In this document: positions 18,392-26,814 of the stretch, in pieces
Numbering within the stretch: the first letter of the stretch is position 1
Layout: the number at the start of each line of letters is the position of its first letter
NCBI GenBank assembly: GCA_964011275.1
Contig: CAXGOB010000004.1
Span: forward strand, 41,520-105,519
Direction: 5' to 3'
DNA: 64,000 nucleotides
Source of the DNA: UBA7328 sp002471345
GTDB lineage: Bacteria > Bacteroidota > Bacteroidia > Chitinophagales > Saprospiraceae
Notes under the pieces: model-generated
The model's input: the letters and a program-made list of their open reading frames with translations, nothing else
What the model was told of the DNA's origin: nothing
Database searches by the model: none
Program-made: the position numbers and the translations under genes

Positions 18392-18886
18392 ATGAAAAAG
18401 CTAATCATCATCTTCATTACAATTATCTTTTCTCAAAATACAAAAGCCCACAACCCGGCTATGGCTACCTATTATCTTTTTCAACAAGAGGATGGGTGGC
18501 AAATGCGAACTGAATTTGCATGGTCACTTAGGAATGCTCTGGTCAAAACCTTTCCATATTTAGATGAGCAAAAATCACAGATCTCTGATTCTGATTATAC
18601 AGATTGCGTTTTGGACTACTTAGAAATAAACTTAGAAATCACCTTGGACGGAAAAGAGTTTGATTATAATACAATCACACAAATTCCAGGAACTCATGGG
18701 CATAGTTTCGCATTCCTTTTAGAAATAAGTGGTCCATTAGAAGGTGTTCATCTTAAGATTCAAAATGATTGTCTGACGGAACTATATAGAAAACAGAAAA
18801 ACCATGTAACCATCAAAACTAAAAGAAGTTCTTTTGATCGGTTATTCACAAACAAAATTCGACAATATAGCTTTGAGATAAGTTAG
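18392..18886 (+). CDS. Small secreted protein of unknown function
   Basis: A 164-residue protein with a signal peptide (M-K-K-L-I-I-I-F-I-T-I-I-F-S) that would be cleaved near N-T-K-A-H. The mature part starts H-N-P-A-M-A-T-Y-Y-L-F. This recalls exported Bacteroidota proteins of the DUF6702 kind, but the match is too weak to assign. There are two Cys (D-C-V-L and N-D-C-L), which could form a disulfide. It lies between two terminators, so it is transcribed alone or by partial read-through from the YHYH gene. Proximity to the YHYH protein suggests a shared envelope role, which is inference only. Confidence 0.6.
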   Translation: MKKLIIIFITIIFSQNTKAHNPAMATYYLFQQEDGWQMRTEFAWSLRNALVKTFPYLDEQKSQISDSDYTDCVLDYLEINLEITLDGKEFDYNTITQIPGTHGHSFAFLLEISGPLEGVHLKIQNDCLTELYRKQKNHVTIKTKRSSFDRLFTNKIRQYSFEIS

Positions 18887-18930
18887 AGTATTCCCACAAA
18901 TACCTCAATCTCCAATTCTATGCACTTTCG

Positions 18931-18958
18931 AAAGTCTCTCCTTGCGAGAGACTTTTTT
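18931..18958 (+). terminator. Rho-independent terminator
   Basis: A 10-bp perfect stem, aaagtctctc / gagagacttt, with a five-base loop (cttgc) and a run of T. The T-tract touches the stop codon of the convergent gene at 18957. Confidence 0.9.
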
Positions 18959-20039
18959 ATTTCAGATACGATTTAAGTCCTCCCTCAAGGCTCAGCAAAT
19001 TATCAAAGTCATGTTCTTTTTTTAGAAAAGTTAGAACACTCATACTTCGTTTACCTGTTTGACACACTAATACAACTGGAATGTCATCTTCAATTTGATG
19101 CGTTTCTGTTTTGATTTTGGACACAGGAATATTTTGACCTTCGATATTTATAGAAGCATATTCTTCTTTTTCTCTTACGTCTATCAGTTGAAAAACTTTA
19201 TCTTCTTCAATCCATTTTTTCAATTCAGCAGTATTGATTATGTCTCCTAACTCATAAGACCCTTCATTTAAACCACAGAAGACTTCATAATTGATTAGCT
19301 CAGTGATTGTAGGAGATTCTCCACTAAGTGGATTGTCTTTTCTCTTCTTGAATTTGATAATTTGACTTTGACAACTTTTGGCATCATACACTAGAAGCTT
19401 GTTACTCAATACTTCTCCAAGACCAGAAAGTATTTTGATGCATTCATTAGCCATCATACTTCCTATGATACCTGGCAAAACGCCAATAACGCCCCCTTCT
19501 TCACAATTGGGCACTTCTCCAGGAAGTGGAGGATTAGGAAAAAGGTCTCTATAGTTAGCACTTCCTTTATAATTAAAAACGCTTACTTGGCCTTCCCACC
19601 TGTAAATCGCTCCATAGACCAAAGGCTTGCCTTCCAAATAACAGGCATCATTAGCTAAATATCGAGTAGGAAAGTTATCAGTACAATCTATGATTAGGTC
19701 ATATGATTTTATAATCTCTAGCGCATTCTCAGTTTTCAGGTCGGTTTGAATTCCTTCAATCTTTATATCAGCATTTAAAGCTTGCATCTTTTTATGCGCT
19801 AAAGACGCCTTACTTTGACCTATTTCGGCTTCTGTATAAATAACTTGCCTATGCAAATTTGTCTTAGATACCACATCATTATCGATAATACAAATATGAC
19901 CAATACCAGCTGCCGTGAGATACTGCATCACTGGCACTCCTAGTCCTCCTGCACCAATGATTAATACCTTTGCATCAGAAAGGTTTCTCTGCCCCTCTAC
20001 ACCAAAATCTGGTAATATGACCTGTCTGTGATATCTCAT
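18957..20039 (-). CDS. ThiF/MoeB-like E1 adenylyltransferase fused to rhodanese
   Basis: Sulfur-carrier activating enzyme that adenylates the C-terminal Gly-Gly of a ThiS- or MoaD-type protein; the fused rhodanese would donate sulfur. N-terminal E1 domain: nucleotide loop I-I-G-A-G-G-L-G, then D-N-D-V-V-S-K-T-N-L-H-R-Q, the D-C-T-D-N-F loop and the candidate catalytic Cys in V-P-N-C-E-E-G-G-V. C-terminal rhodanese (about 270-360): active-site loop C-Q-T-G-K-R-S. Both CxxC zinc pairs of classical MoeB are missing: N-Y-R-D replaces C-Y-R-C, and N-P-L-S-G replaces the second pair. Whether it serves thiamine or molybdopterin synthesis cannot be told, because no thi or moa genes are nearby. Confidence 0.85.
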   Translation of the reverse strand: MRYHRQVILPDFGVEGQRNLSDAKVLIIGAGGLGVPVMQYLTAAGIGHICIIDNDVVSKTNLHRQVIYTEAEIGQSKASLAHKKMQALNADIKIEGIQTDLKTENALEIIKSYDLIIDCTDNFPTRYLANDACYLEGKPLVYGAIYRWEGQVSVFNYKGSANYRDLFPNPPLPGEVPNCEEGGVIGVLPGIIGSMMANECIKILSGLGEVLSNKLLVYDAKSCQSQIIKFKKRKDNPLSGESPTITELINYEVFCGLNEGSYELGDIINTAELKKWIEEDKVFQLIDVREKEEYASINIEGQNIPVSKIKTETHQIEDDIPVVLVCQTGKRSMSVLTFLKKEHDFDNLLSLEGGLKSYLK

Positions 20040-20044
20040 TCAAG

Positions 20045-21133
20045 CTATTTACTCAATTGGTAAATCATTATTTCTTCTGATTTTCCTTTCAATTCTAGTT
20101 TCCCTATTGCTTTTGTAACAATTTGATTCGATTTATCACTTTGCTCCATTATCCAATGAGATACTAATAGGTCTGCATCATATGTATTGCACAATGCCTG
20201 AATTCTTGCTGCTGTGTTAAGCACATCTCCAGAAAAAACTATTTCTTTTTTGACAGTGCCTATTTGTCCAGTACTGACCTTACCACCATGTATACCTGCT
20301 TTAAAGTCAGGTATTATTCCGTATTTCTTTTGATAAAAATTCTCTCTAGTCCTAAAAAGTGATTTTGCATCAAAGAATGCTGCAATTGCAATGTCACAAT
20401 TATTTACACTATCTGTTTTCCATGTTGCAACAATTTCATCCCCAACAAATTGATATATCTCTCCATCATAAGCTACAATTGGCTCTGTCAAGTCAGCAAA
20501 ATAATCATTGAGAAAACTAAAGTATTCTTCATGTCCTAATCGTTCGGCTATGCTTGTAGACGACTTCATATCAAGAAACATAAAAATTCGAGATTCTACT
20601 CTTGGTTTGTGGTATTTACCTGATAAAAAATTAACAAGGACATTAGGCCCCAAATAATTAGTAATTTCAGATATAAATACAGCTCCCATTGTTCCAATGC
20701 CTGCAAAAATGATTACACTCCAGAATGCCAGATTATTCACGAAAACACCCAATTTTTCCATAACCTCTGTGTCAAGTATTGAAAGGTTTAATTGATATGC
20801 ATTGCTAAAAATTGTCATTGTGATTAAAAAGAGAATAAGTATTCCTAGATAGATAAGGGATTTGATAATAAGCTTTACTAAAAATGGTTTATGTCTAAAA
20901 AGTGTATTTATTACCAATACTTCAAGAACTCCAAACAAGCTACCCATTAATATTGCTCCTGGAACAATAGATATAAGTGCTCCTTTGAAATCATATGGAT
21001 TGCCAGTAGCAGGATAAGTTTCAGAGTCTCCAAGTATACCTCTTTCTATAATGACATATACCAACCCTAAAGTGAGCCAAAGGATGATGAAAATGGCTAT
21101 CCGTCTAAGTGCTATTTTGATTTTAGGTGACAA
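20045..21133 (-). CDS. Membrane-bound class III adenylate/guanylate cyclase
   Basis: Makes a cyclic nucleotide from ATP or GTP. Residues 1-155 contain about four transmembrane segments and no recognised sensor motif. The cyclase domain (about 180-360) has the metal-binding Asp in F-M-F-L-D-M-K-S-S-T and the second metal loop F-V-G-D-E-I-V. Also present are the transition-state motif G-D-V-L-N-T-A-A-R-I-Q and a late L-K-G-K-S-E. Substrate specificity is not clear from sequence. The frame opens at a TTG (21133) that overlaps the start of the divergent hydroxylase gene, so both starts are uncertain. It ends 5 bases before the E1/rhodanese ATG and could be cotranscribed with it. Confidence 0.86.
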   Translation of the reverse strand: MSPKIKIALRRIAIFIILWLTLGLVYVIIERGILGDSETYPATGNPYDFKGALISIVPGAILMGSLFGVLEVLVINTLFRHKPFLVKLIIKSLIYLGILILFLITMTIFSNAYQLNLSILDTEVMEKLGVFVNNLAFWSVIIFAGIGTMGAVFISEITNYLGPNVLVNFLSGKYHKPRVESRIFMFLDMKSSTSIAERLGHEEYFSFLNDYFADLTEPIVAYDGEIYQFVGDEIVATWKTDSVNNCDIAIAAFFDAKSLFRTRENFYQKKYGIIPDFKAGIHGGKVSTGQIGTVKKEIVFSGDVLNTAARIQALCNTYDADLLVSHWIMEQSDKSNQIVTKAIGKLELKGKSEEIMIYQLSK

Positions 21134-22059
21134 TATTGAAAAGGTACGTTATTAAATGTGATTCGTCTTTTATTCTTCATTATCGGAAAAAATTCAATAT
21201 TAAAGAAAATAAAAAATATGCCTACGATTCTTTGACCATTGCAGGGTTTATGCTTTTTCTAGGCATTTTGGAAGCTTTTGGAGGCTTATATCATCACTCC
21301 AAGCGCACAAAAGATGACTGGTGGATAGAGTTATTAAGTTTTGTCCACTCATCTACTGTTTCTAAACCGCTCATAGTTGTCGTTTCGGCTTTTATTCTTG
21401 GGGTTTTTCTAACTGAATATGAAGGCGTATTTACAGAAACTCCAATGTGGATTAGTCTTCCTTTTGTACTTCTTATTTATGACCTTTTTCAATACTTGTA
21501 TCACAGAAAGGCTCATGAGAGGAAATGGTTATGGAATCTTCATCGCCCACATCACTTGGGACACGAAATGGGAGTTTTAGTCACTTTCAGGGAAAATATA
21601 TTCTATGTGATGCTTATTCCTAATATTTGGTTTTTAGGAATCATGACTTATCTCGGGATGGGCGTTGCAATAATCATTGCTTTGGTCGCAAAGTATATAG
21701 TAGTAGTAGGTGCTCACAGTGAAGTCAGATGGGATCAGTGGCTTTACAAATATAATTTTCTTAATCCTTTAGCCTGGATTATAGAACGCACGATTTCTAC
21801 ACCTGCAACTCATTTTGCACATCATGGGAAGACCTCAAAAGATGGTATCAGTAATCCCACAGGAAATTTTAGCAATATGTTTTTCTTTTGGGATATTATA
21901 TTTGGTACAGCATTGATTACAAGAAAATACCCAGTAGAATTTGGAATTGAAAATGACCCTAAAGATCATTGGGTAGCTCATTTGTATTGGCCAATTATAA
22001 AATCTGATAAAGACGGTAGTGAGATTGTCAATGGTTATGAAAGGAAAAAACTACATTAA
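21127..22059 (+). CDS. Sterol desaturase / fatty acid hydroxylase family membrane protein
   Basis: Di-iron integral membrane oxygenase of the sterol-desaturase superfamily. The three histidine clusters are H-R-K-A-H, H-R-P-H-H and H-F-A-H-H. About four hydrophobic helices surround them. In Bacteroidota such enzymes hydroxylate or desaturate lipids or carotenoids; the substrate here is unknown. The start is a GTG at 21127 (a stop lies just upstream, and the first internal ATG is 40 codons in). It overlaps by 7 bases with the TTG start of the divergent cyclase. Downstream lie the remains of a CDGSH protein gene. Confidence 0.87.
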   Translation: MTILKRYVIKCDSSFILHYRKKFNIKENKKYAYDSLTIAGFMLFLGILEAFGGLYHHSKRTKDDWWIELLSFVHSSTVSKPLIVVVSAFILGVFLTEYEGVFTETPMWISLPFVLLIYDLFQYLYHRKAHERKWLWNLHRPHHLGHEMGVLVTFRENIFYVMLIPNIWFLGIMTYLGMGVAIIIALVAKYIVVVGAHSEVRWDQWLYKYNFLNPLAWIIERTISTPATHFAHHGKTSKDGISNPTGNFSNMFFFWDIIFGTALITRKYPVEFGIENDPKDHWVAHLYWPIIKSDKDGSEIVNGYERKKLH

Positions 22060-22061
22060 AA

Positions 22062-22273
22062 TCACCTTTAAGAGAAGAGGTAAATTCTAATATAGATTAT
22101 TAGCACTGTACCTGTGGATATGGCAGTGATCAGCCATTTTGTATTGGATCTCATAATGGAACTAATAACAAGCCACTCAAAGTGTCTTTTGATACTGACA
22201 AAAAGTATCCTGGTGTGCCTACAAAATGACAAAAACACCTCCATTCTGAGATGGCTCACACAAAAAATTATGA
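22062..22273 (+). pseudogene. Remnant of a two-motif CDGSH iron-sulfur protein gene
   Basis: Reading codons from 22104 gives H-C-T-C-G-Y-G-S-D-Q-P-F-C-I-G-S-H, then K-P-L-K-V. This is the CDGSH zinc-finger-like 2Fe-2S motif with Asp changed to Ile. A TAG at 22101-22103 interrupts the frame just before the first Cys. One frame over, from 22214, comes C-A-Y-K-M-T-K-T-P-P-F, then TGA (22247-22249), then D-G-S-H-K-K-L and TGA (22271-22273). This is the second CDGSH motif with its third Cys turned into a stop. Spacing and order match tandem-CDGSH proteins of about 75 residues. No start codon is recognisable. It lies right after the hydroxylase gene and was probably its cotranscribed redox protein. 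Confidence 0.75.
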
Positions 22274-22283
22274 TATATGTGAA

Positions 22284-22664
22284 TTAAACGTCTTGGTGGA
22301 TTTGAATATAGTTGCCACATGAATCTTCAAAGACCGCTGAAGTTCCCCACTCATTTGTTTTTGGTTCTTGCTTAAATTTCACACCTTTTTCTGAAAGTCT
22401 TTGAAATTCAGCTTTAACATCTTCGGACCCTAGTATTAAGATAGGTAGTCCTTGCCTATATGCTTCTTCCTGAAAAGTTTGATAAAAAGTACTTCCTATT
22501 GGCTCCAAAAACAAAGTGGTACCCTTAGGGTTTTCTGAAGAAACTACAATTGCTAATTGAGCTTCAGGCATAAACATGAAAGACTGAAACCCTAAAACTT
22601 CGGTATAATATTGGTGTGCTTCAATAGGGTTTTTTACAGGAATGCTTGTCATTTTGATCGTCAT
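22284..22664 (-). CDS. VOC-family (glyoxalase/bleomycin-resistance fold) protein
   Basis: A 126-residue single vicinal-oxygen-chelate domain. The beta-alpha-beta-beta-beta pattern repeats twice, beginning I-P-V-K-N-P-I-E-A-H-Q-Y-Y-T-E-V-L-G-F. The second half has V-K-F-K-Q-E-P, then A-V-F-E-D-S-C-G-N-Y-I-Q-I-H-Q. The last motif (D-x-x-G-N-x-I-x-I) holds the usual C-terminal metal ligand region. The reaction is not inferable. Many small Bacteroidota VOC proteins of this size are of unknown substrate. Single gene, ATG at 22664. Confidence 0.85.
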   Translation of the reverse strand: MTIKMTSIPVKNPIEAHQYYTEVLGFQSFMFMPEAQLAIVVSSENPKGTTLFLEPIGSTFYQTFQEEAYRQGLPILILGSEDVKAEFQRLSEKGVKFKQEPKTNEWGTSAVFEDSCGNYIQIHQDV

Positions 22665-22716
22665 GGTCGTTCATTTTGATGTGCCGTTTTACAAAGTCAG
22701 GTATAAAAGTATAACT

Positions 22717-24321
22717 CTATATTCCTTGTATAGCATTAAGTAGAGGGCCCTGAATAGTGACTACAGATGGTGATGGTAGACTATCTCCTCCATCTGGCCA
22801 ATGACTTGTCAATTCATTTAATGAGTTAGACTGACCTCCAGGATGCTGCACACTTAAGAATAAGGTTTTACCATCAGGAGTAAAGAATGGACCTGTCAAC
22901 TCCGCATCTACAGGAGCACTCGCAATTTGCACTACTTCTCCAGCATTTTCGCCACTTCTCAGTAGCACAAATAGACCATTATTTTTGAAGCTTACATATG
23001 GCCCTTTATTCATTGCTCCACCTGAGATATCACTCGTAAACCATAAATTACCACCATTATCAAAAGCCAAATTATCTGGACATGCAAAACCATTCTCCTC
23101 TCCTCCTGATAAAAATGTATCGGCTCTAAATGACAAACTATCATACTTACCTTCTGACTCTTCTATTTTTAAAATCTCCCCGTAATAATTCTTTTTTGTC
23201 ACATCGTTGGTCAAGGCTATTAAAACATGACCAGTCACTGGATCGATTTCTATATCTTCCGGTCTGGCTAATGGTGTACCACCTACTAGTTTTGCCGCCT
23301 CTCGCAATCTTATTAGAACCTCTGTTTGATCATTAAAATTTTCTTTTAATATTTCTTGATCGTCTATATTTAAGGACTCCCATTTTCCTTTTTCTATGTT
23401 GGCAACATAAAGTTTACCTGATTGAAGCGACCCAGGTTTATCTGAAATAAACTTGTAAACGCATTGATCAATTTTATCATCACCACTATATACAACTACT
23501 CTTTTGTCGGATAATTCTACACAAGTGGCACATTCATGTGCACATCTTCCAAGAGCAACATGTTTTTGACACTCCCCGGTCTGAGGGTCCACTTCCACAA
23601 CCCAGCCATAATGTTCAGGAGGATTATCATAATACTCTCCCCAATCATACATGGAACTTGGCTTTATTATTTCACCGGTTTCAAAATCTCTTTCGCCATA
23701 ACAGCTATGATAATTTTCCTCACAAGTCAGAACTGTTCCCCAAGGTGTCACTCCTCCTGCACAATTCTGAAGGGTTCCCATTGCTTTTGATTTGCCCTTT
23801 ATCTTTTCGGGCCAATTAAAAGGAATCATGGTATGAGCAGTAATCCTCTTATTAAGAGAAGATGATGGATCATGTTTCCATTGGGCACCTGACTTTTTCA
23901 GTTTTAATATACTTCCACCAATATTATACATCTCTTTATCGGCTCTCTCTTTTGACTTGGACATTCCATTGGAGACAAACATAGGGTCTACGTATTCATG
24001 ATTGACCCAAAGCACTCCATCTTCTGAAGTTTTGCCCGGTATAAATGCAGTATAATCACAATTAAACCCAAATGTGTCCCTTTTGCTTATCTTATCTCCA
24101 AATCTCAATAGCACCTTATAGTCTAGGCCCTCAGATAAAAGTAATTTATCACTGTCAGAAGGTAATATCCCTTTTATTGCAGATTCTAAATTAAAAGCTC
24201 TTCTACTGGCTTCTTTGTTACAAGCACTTATAAAGGGAGGCAGAAGTGATGTAGCTACTACACCTTTTCCCAAAAATTGGATAAAACTTCTTCTTTGAAA
24301 TTGCTTGTTTTCTGTTGACAT
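22717..24321 (-). CDS. PhoX-like (DUF839) phosphatase with Tat signal
   Basis: Probable exported calcium/iron-dependent alkaline phosphatase of the PhoX/DUF839 family. The N-terminus carries a twin-arginine signal (Q-R-R-S-F-I-Q-F) and a hydrophobic region ending I-S-A-C35. That Cys could be a lipidation site or a plain cleavage region. The beta-propeller part shows the PhoX signatures W-V-N-H-E-Y, L-T-C-E-E-N-Y-H, P-L-A-R-P-E-D-I-E and N-L-A-F-D. The 534-residue length fits. Tat export suits a cofactor loaded in the cytoplasm. The enzyme would release phosphate from organic phosphates. No Pho-box-like repeat was seen upstream. Confidence 0.88.
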   Translation of the reverse strand: MSTENKQFQRRSFIQFLGKGVVATSLLPPFISACNKEASRRAFNLESAIKGILPSDSDKLLLSEGLDYKVLLRFGDKISKRDTFGFNCDYTAFIPGKTSEDGVLWVNHEYVDPMFVSNGMSKSKERADKEMYNIGGSILKLKKSGAQWKHDPSSSLNKRITAHTMIPFNWPEKIKGKSKAMGTLQNCAGGVTPWGTVLTCEENYHSCYGERDFETGEIIKPSSMYDWGEYYDNPPEHYGWVVEVDPQTGECQKHVALGRCAHECATCVELSDKRVVVYSGDDKIDQCVYKFISDKPGSLQSGKLYVANIEKGKWESLNIDDQEILKENFNDQTEVLIRLREAAKLVGGTPLARPEDIEIDPVTGHVLIALTNDVTKKNYYGEILKIEESEGKYDSLSFRADTFLSGGEENGFACPDNLAFDNGGNLWFTSDISGGAMNKGPYVSFKNNGLFVLLRSGENAGEVVQIASAPVDAELTGPFFTPDGKTLFLSVQHPGGQSNSLNELTSHWPDGGDSLPSPSVVTIQGPLLNAIQGI

Positions 24322-24394
24322 GATACTTCATTTATACATTGGTAAGATAACAAAGCGATATCTATATAGTTTAATATTTAAAACAAATTAAAAA

Positions 24395-24757
24395 TCATGT
24401 ATTGACCAACATTGAACCTCCAAGGACTAAAAGACTCCCCACAACAATACTGATCAAAATGTAGGATAAAGCCATTAAGACCATTCCTGTTTTTACCAAA
24501 TGAAAAACCTCTGCACCAAATGCCGAAAAGGTGCTAAATCCACCACAAAATCCAGTTATTAGAAGTAACTTTTGGTGTTCTGTAAGACTATTTTTAGTGA
24601 ATAAGCCTATCAAAACACCTATAATAAAGCAACTAATAAGGTTTGCAGTAAGTGTGGCCCATGGAAATGAATTTGATTGAGGTTTGATCCACAATGAAAA
24701 TGCATATCTAATACAACTCCCGAAACCTCCTCCAATAAAGACAAGTAAAAAATTCAT
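24395..24757 (-). CDS. crcB: Fluoride channel FluC/CrcB
   Basis: Fluoride-exporting dual-topology channel of the inner membrane. The 120 residues form four hydrophobic helices. Family motifs are G-G-F-G-S-C-I-R-Y near the N-terminus, the conserved Asn in L-T-A-N-L-I-S-C-F, and G-F-C-G-G-F-S-T-F-S-A-F containing the Phe-box and the sodium-site turn. It overlaps the upstream wecA-like gene by four bases, so the two are translationally coupled. A single gene implies a homodimer. No fluoride riboswitch was recognised upstream, which fits its place inside an operon. Confidence 0.95.
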   Translation of the reverse strand: MNFLLVFIGGGFGSCIRYAFSLWIKPQSNSFPWATLTANLISCFIIGVLIGLFTKNSLTEHQKLLLITGFCGGFSTFSAFGAEVFHLVKTGMVLMALSYILISIVVGSLLVLGGSMLVNT

Positions 24758-25818
24758 TGGATTACCTTAGGAGAAAATGACTTTTTGGCAATAGTGGCTC
24801 GTTTCAATAATAGGGTAAGTATAAAAGAGATGCATACTAAGACACCTATTATCAGTAAGGTGTTGAAATGTTGAATATTTACAACCAAGAGAAAGGCACT
24901 TACATTAAATGCCAGAAGAACAGTCACAGCTTGAGAATGATTCATACCAGCATCAAGTAATAAATGATGTACATGGTTTCTGTCAGGTGTGAATGGAGAA
25001 CTCCCTTTTAACACTCTGATAGCAAAAACTCTTAATGTGTCAAACAGTGGTAATACCAATAAACTAAATGCCACAGCTGGTGCAGATGCAAATGCATATA
25101 CAGAATGAGCAATGACATTGTGCTGCTCGATAAATGAAACGGCTAATATTGACATAATAGCTCCGGTCATCAACGAACCTGTGTCGCCCATATATATTTT
25201 TGCAGGAGTAACATTGTACTTTAAAAAAGCGATCATGGATCCAGCGAGACTCAATGAAATTATTGCCAATTCTATTCTTCCTACAAGCATAAACCATACT
25301 CCAAAAAATCCTGCGACAAGTGTACTCACACTTCCTGATAGCCCATTAATTCCATCAATAAGGTTAAATGCATTAATGATAACGACCATTGTAAACAGAG
25401 TCAATAGGACACTATTTATATAGCTTAAATCTGCAATGCCAAATACACCATACATGCTGGTCAATCTAATGTCAGCCATCACAATTAATAATAAGCACGC
25501 AAAGATTTCTCCCAAGAGTTTTTTGTAGGGGGCCATTGGCACTAAGTCGTCTTTCGCACCAATCAGTAAGATTATTAGAAGAGCACTAAGGATGTATTGA
25601 TAGTTTTCAGAATAATGATAAGGTGTCCATAAAAGAATTGAGAAAAATGCTCCTATGAAGATACCCAACCCTCCGAAAGTGGGAATTGGCACTGTATGAA
25701 TACGATGATCAACAGCCTCTTCTAATAACCCTCGAGTTCTACTAGCTTTAATAATAGCAGGTATAACCAAAAATGTCAATAAGAATGCATTGATAAAGGC
25801 ACAAACAATTTCGATCAT
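24754..25818 (-). CDS. MraY/WecA-family glycosyl-1-phosphate transferase
   Basis: Membrane enzyme that moves a sugar-1-phosphate from a UDP-sugar (typically GlcNAc) onto undecaprenyl phosphate, the first step of surface-polysaccharide assembly. The 354-residue protein has about ten transmembrane segments and the cytoplasmic catalytic loops D-D-L-V-P-M, N-A-F-N-L-I-D-G-I-N-G-L, M-G-D-T-G-S and D-R-N-H-V-H-H-L. The HxHH-type loop points to the WecA/TagO branch and not to MraY. The frame opens four codons earlier at a TTG (25830); the ATG at 25818 is preferred. It is downstream of galE and a GHMP kinase on the same strand. Confidence 0.93.
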   Translation of the reverse strand: MIEIVCAFINAFLLTFLVIPAIIKASRTRGLLEEAVDHRIHTVPIPTFGGLGIFIGAFFSILLWTPYHYSENYQYILSALLIILLIGAKDDLVPMAPYKKLLGEIFACLLLIVMADIRLTSMYGVFGIADLSYINSVLLTLFTMVVIINAFNLIDGINGLSGSVSTLVAGFFGVWFMLVGRIELAIISLSLAGSMIAFLKYNVTPAKIYMGDTGSLMTGAIMSILAVSFIEQHNVIAHSVYAFASAPAVAFSLLVLPLFDTLRVFAIRVLKGSSPFTPDRNHVHHLLLDAGMNHSQAVTVLLAFNVSAFLLVVNIQHFNTLLIIGVLVCISFILTLLLKRATIAKKSFSPKVIQ

Positions 25819-25953
25819 CGCGTATGTCAATAAGCTCTGGTAATAGAGTCACAAGTTAATATATAAATTATTAAAATATGTTAAATGGCTAATGTGTTAC
25901 CAAGATGGAGGGAGAAGGATTTATAATACTCCAAAATGTGGGCCAATTCATAA

Positions 25954-26814
25954 TTAATTGACTAATATTTTTTCCATATCCAATTGATTAAAACAGTCTT
26001 GGTTGCCAAATCCTAAATAAAATCCACCTCCACCTGCACCACATAATTTTATGCTAAATGTATTGGATTCTAGCCCCTCTTCCCACAACGGTTTTATTGA
26101 TCCAACTATCGTATAATTCAACAGATCATACTGATATTGGCTAATCAATTTAACTAGAGAAAGAAGGTCATGATAATTTCCATTTGAAATGTCCTTTATC
26201 AGTTTATCGCTTACTCTTACTAATTCCTTTTTCTCCTCTTCATGGGATTCCTCCTTGACAAACTTACTTATTAGGTCTTTTGAATTTCTTGATTGGCCTG
26301 AGTCAATAAGGTATAAGTTGAGAGGCATGGCTCTTATATCTATATCAATATGTTTTGGAATACCACCCTTTAAAATGATTGGTCTATTCATTAGAATCAC
26401 ATAAGCATCAAGGCCAGAACTTTTGCCATGAAAATAATTTTCTATTATAGATAATTCTCTAATAACTACAGAAGGTAGTTTTTTTGAGTTTTGATCAACT
26501 GTGAATTCGTATACAGCGGCACAAAGGGCTCCGGAACTTCCCAACCCATATCCCCTTGGAATATTTGACTCCAAATAATATCCACTGCTCTTTAGAATCT
26601 TAAGTTTTCCTTGATTTACAAATGATAAAGAGGACAAGTAGATATAGAAATCATCTAAACTTTCTGAACTTTTACCTTTTGTCCAATAAGCGGAATATCT
26701 ATGAAATGGAATTGCCAAACTTGACGCACCATTCAAAACTAAATGTTCGCCAAAAAGCAAAAGCTTTGCTGGATATTTCTTTTTTAATAGGTCCGCTCTA
26801 TTTCCCACTTCCAT
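25954..26814 (-). CDS. GHMP kinase, mevalonate kinase-like
   Basis: Small-molecule kinase of the GHMP fold, most like the mevalonate-kinase homologues of Bacteroidota. The N-terminal motif A-K-L-L-L-F-G-E-H is followed by the phosphate loop P-R-G-Y-G-L-G-S-S-G-A-L, the F-H-G-K-S-S-G-L-D-A substrate loop and the third motif K-L-C-G-A-G-G-G-G-F. Length is 286 residues. If it is mevalonate kinase, it would supply the isoprenoid route that the polyprenyl synthase at 29.4 kb draws on. A sugar-1-kinase role is the main alternative because it overlaps galE by 31 bases. Confidence 0.82.
   Translation of the reverse strand: MEVGNRADLLKKKYPAKLLLFGEHLVLNGASSLAIPFHRYSAYWTKGKSSESLDDFYIYLSSLSFVNQGKLKILKSSGYYLESNIPRGYGLGSSGALCAAVYEFTVDQNSKKLPSVVIRELSIIENYFHGKSSGLDAYVILMNRPIILKGGIPKHIDIDIRAMPLNLYLIDSGQSRNSKDLISKFVKEESHEEEKKELVRVSDKLIKDISNGNYHDLLSLVKLISQYQYDLLNYTIVGSIKPLWEEGLESNTFSIKLCGAGGGGFYLGFGNQDCFNQLDMEKILVN

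Noticed and set aside
22068..22259. 63-codon ORF on the minus strand
   Set aside because: It is antisense to the CDGSH remnant and has no family features; the plus-strand motif reading explains the sequence better.
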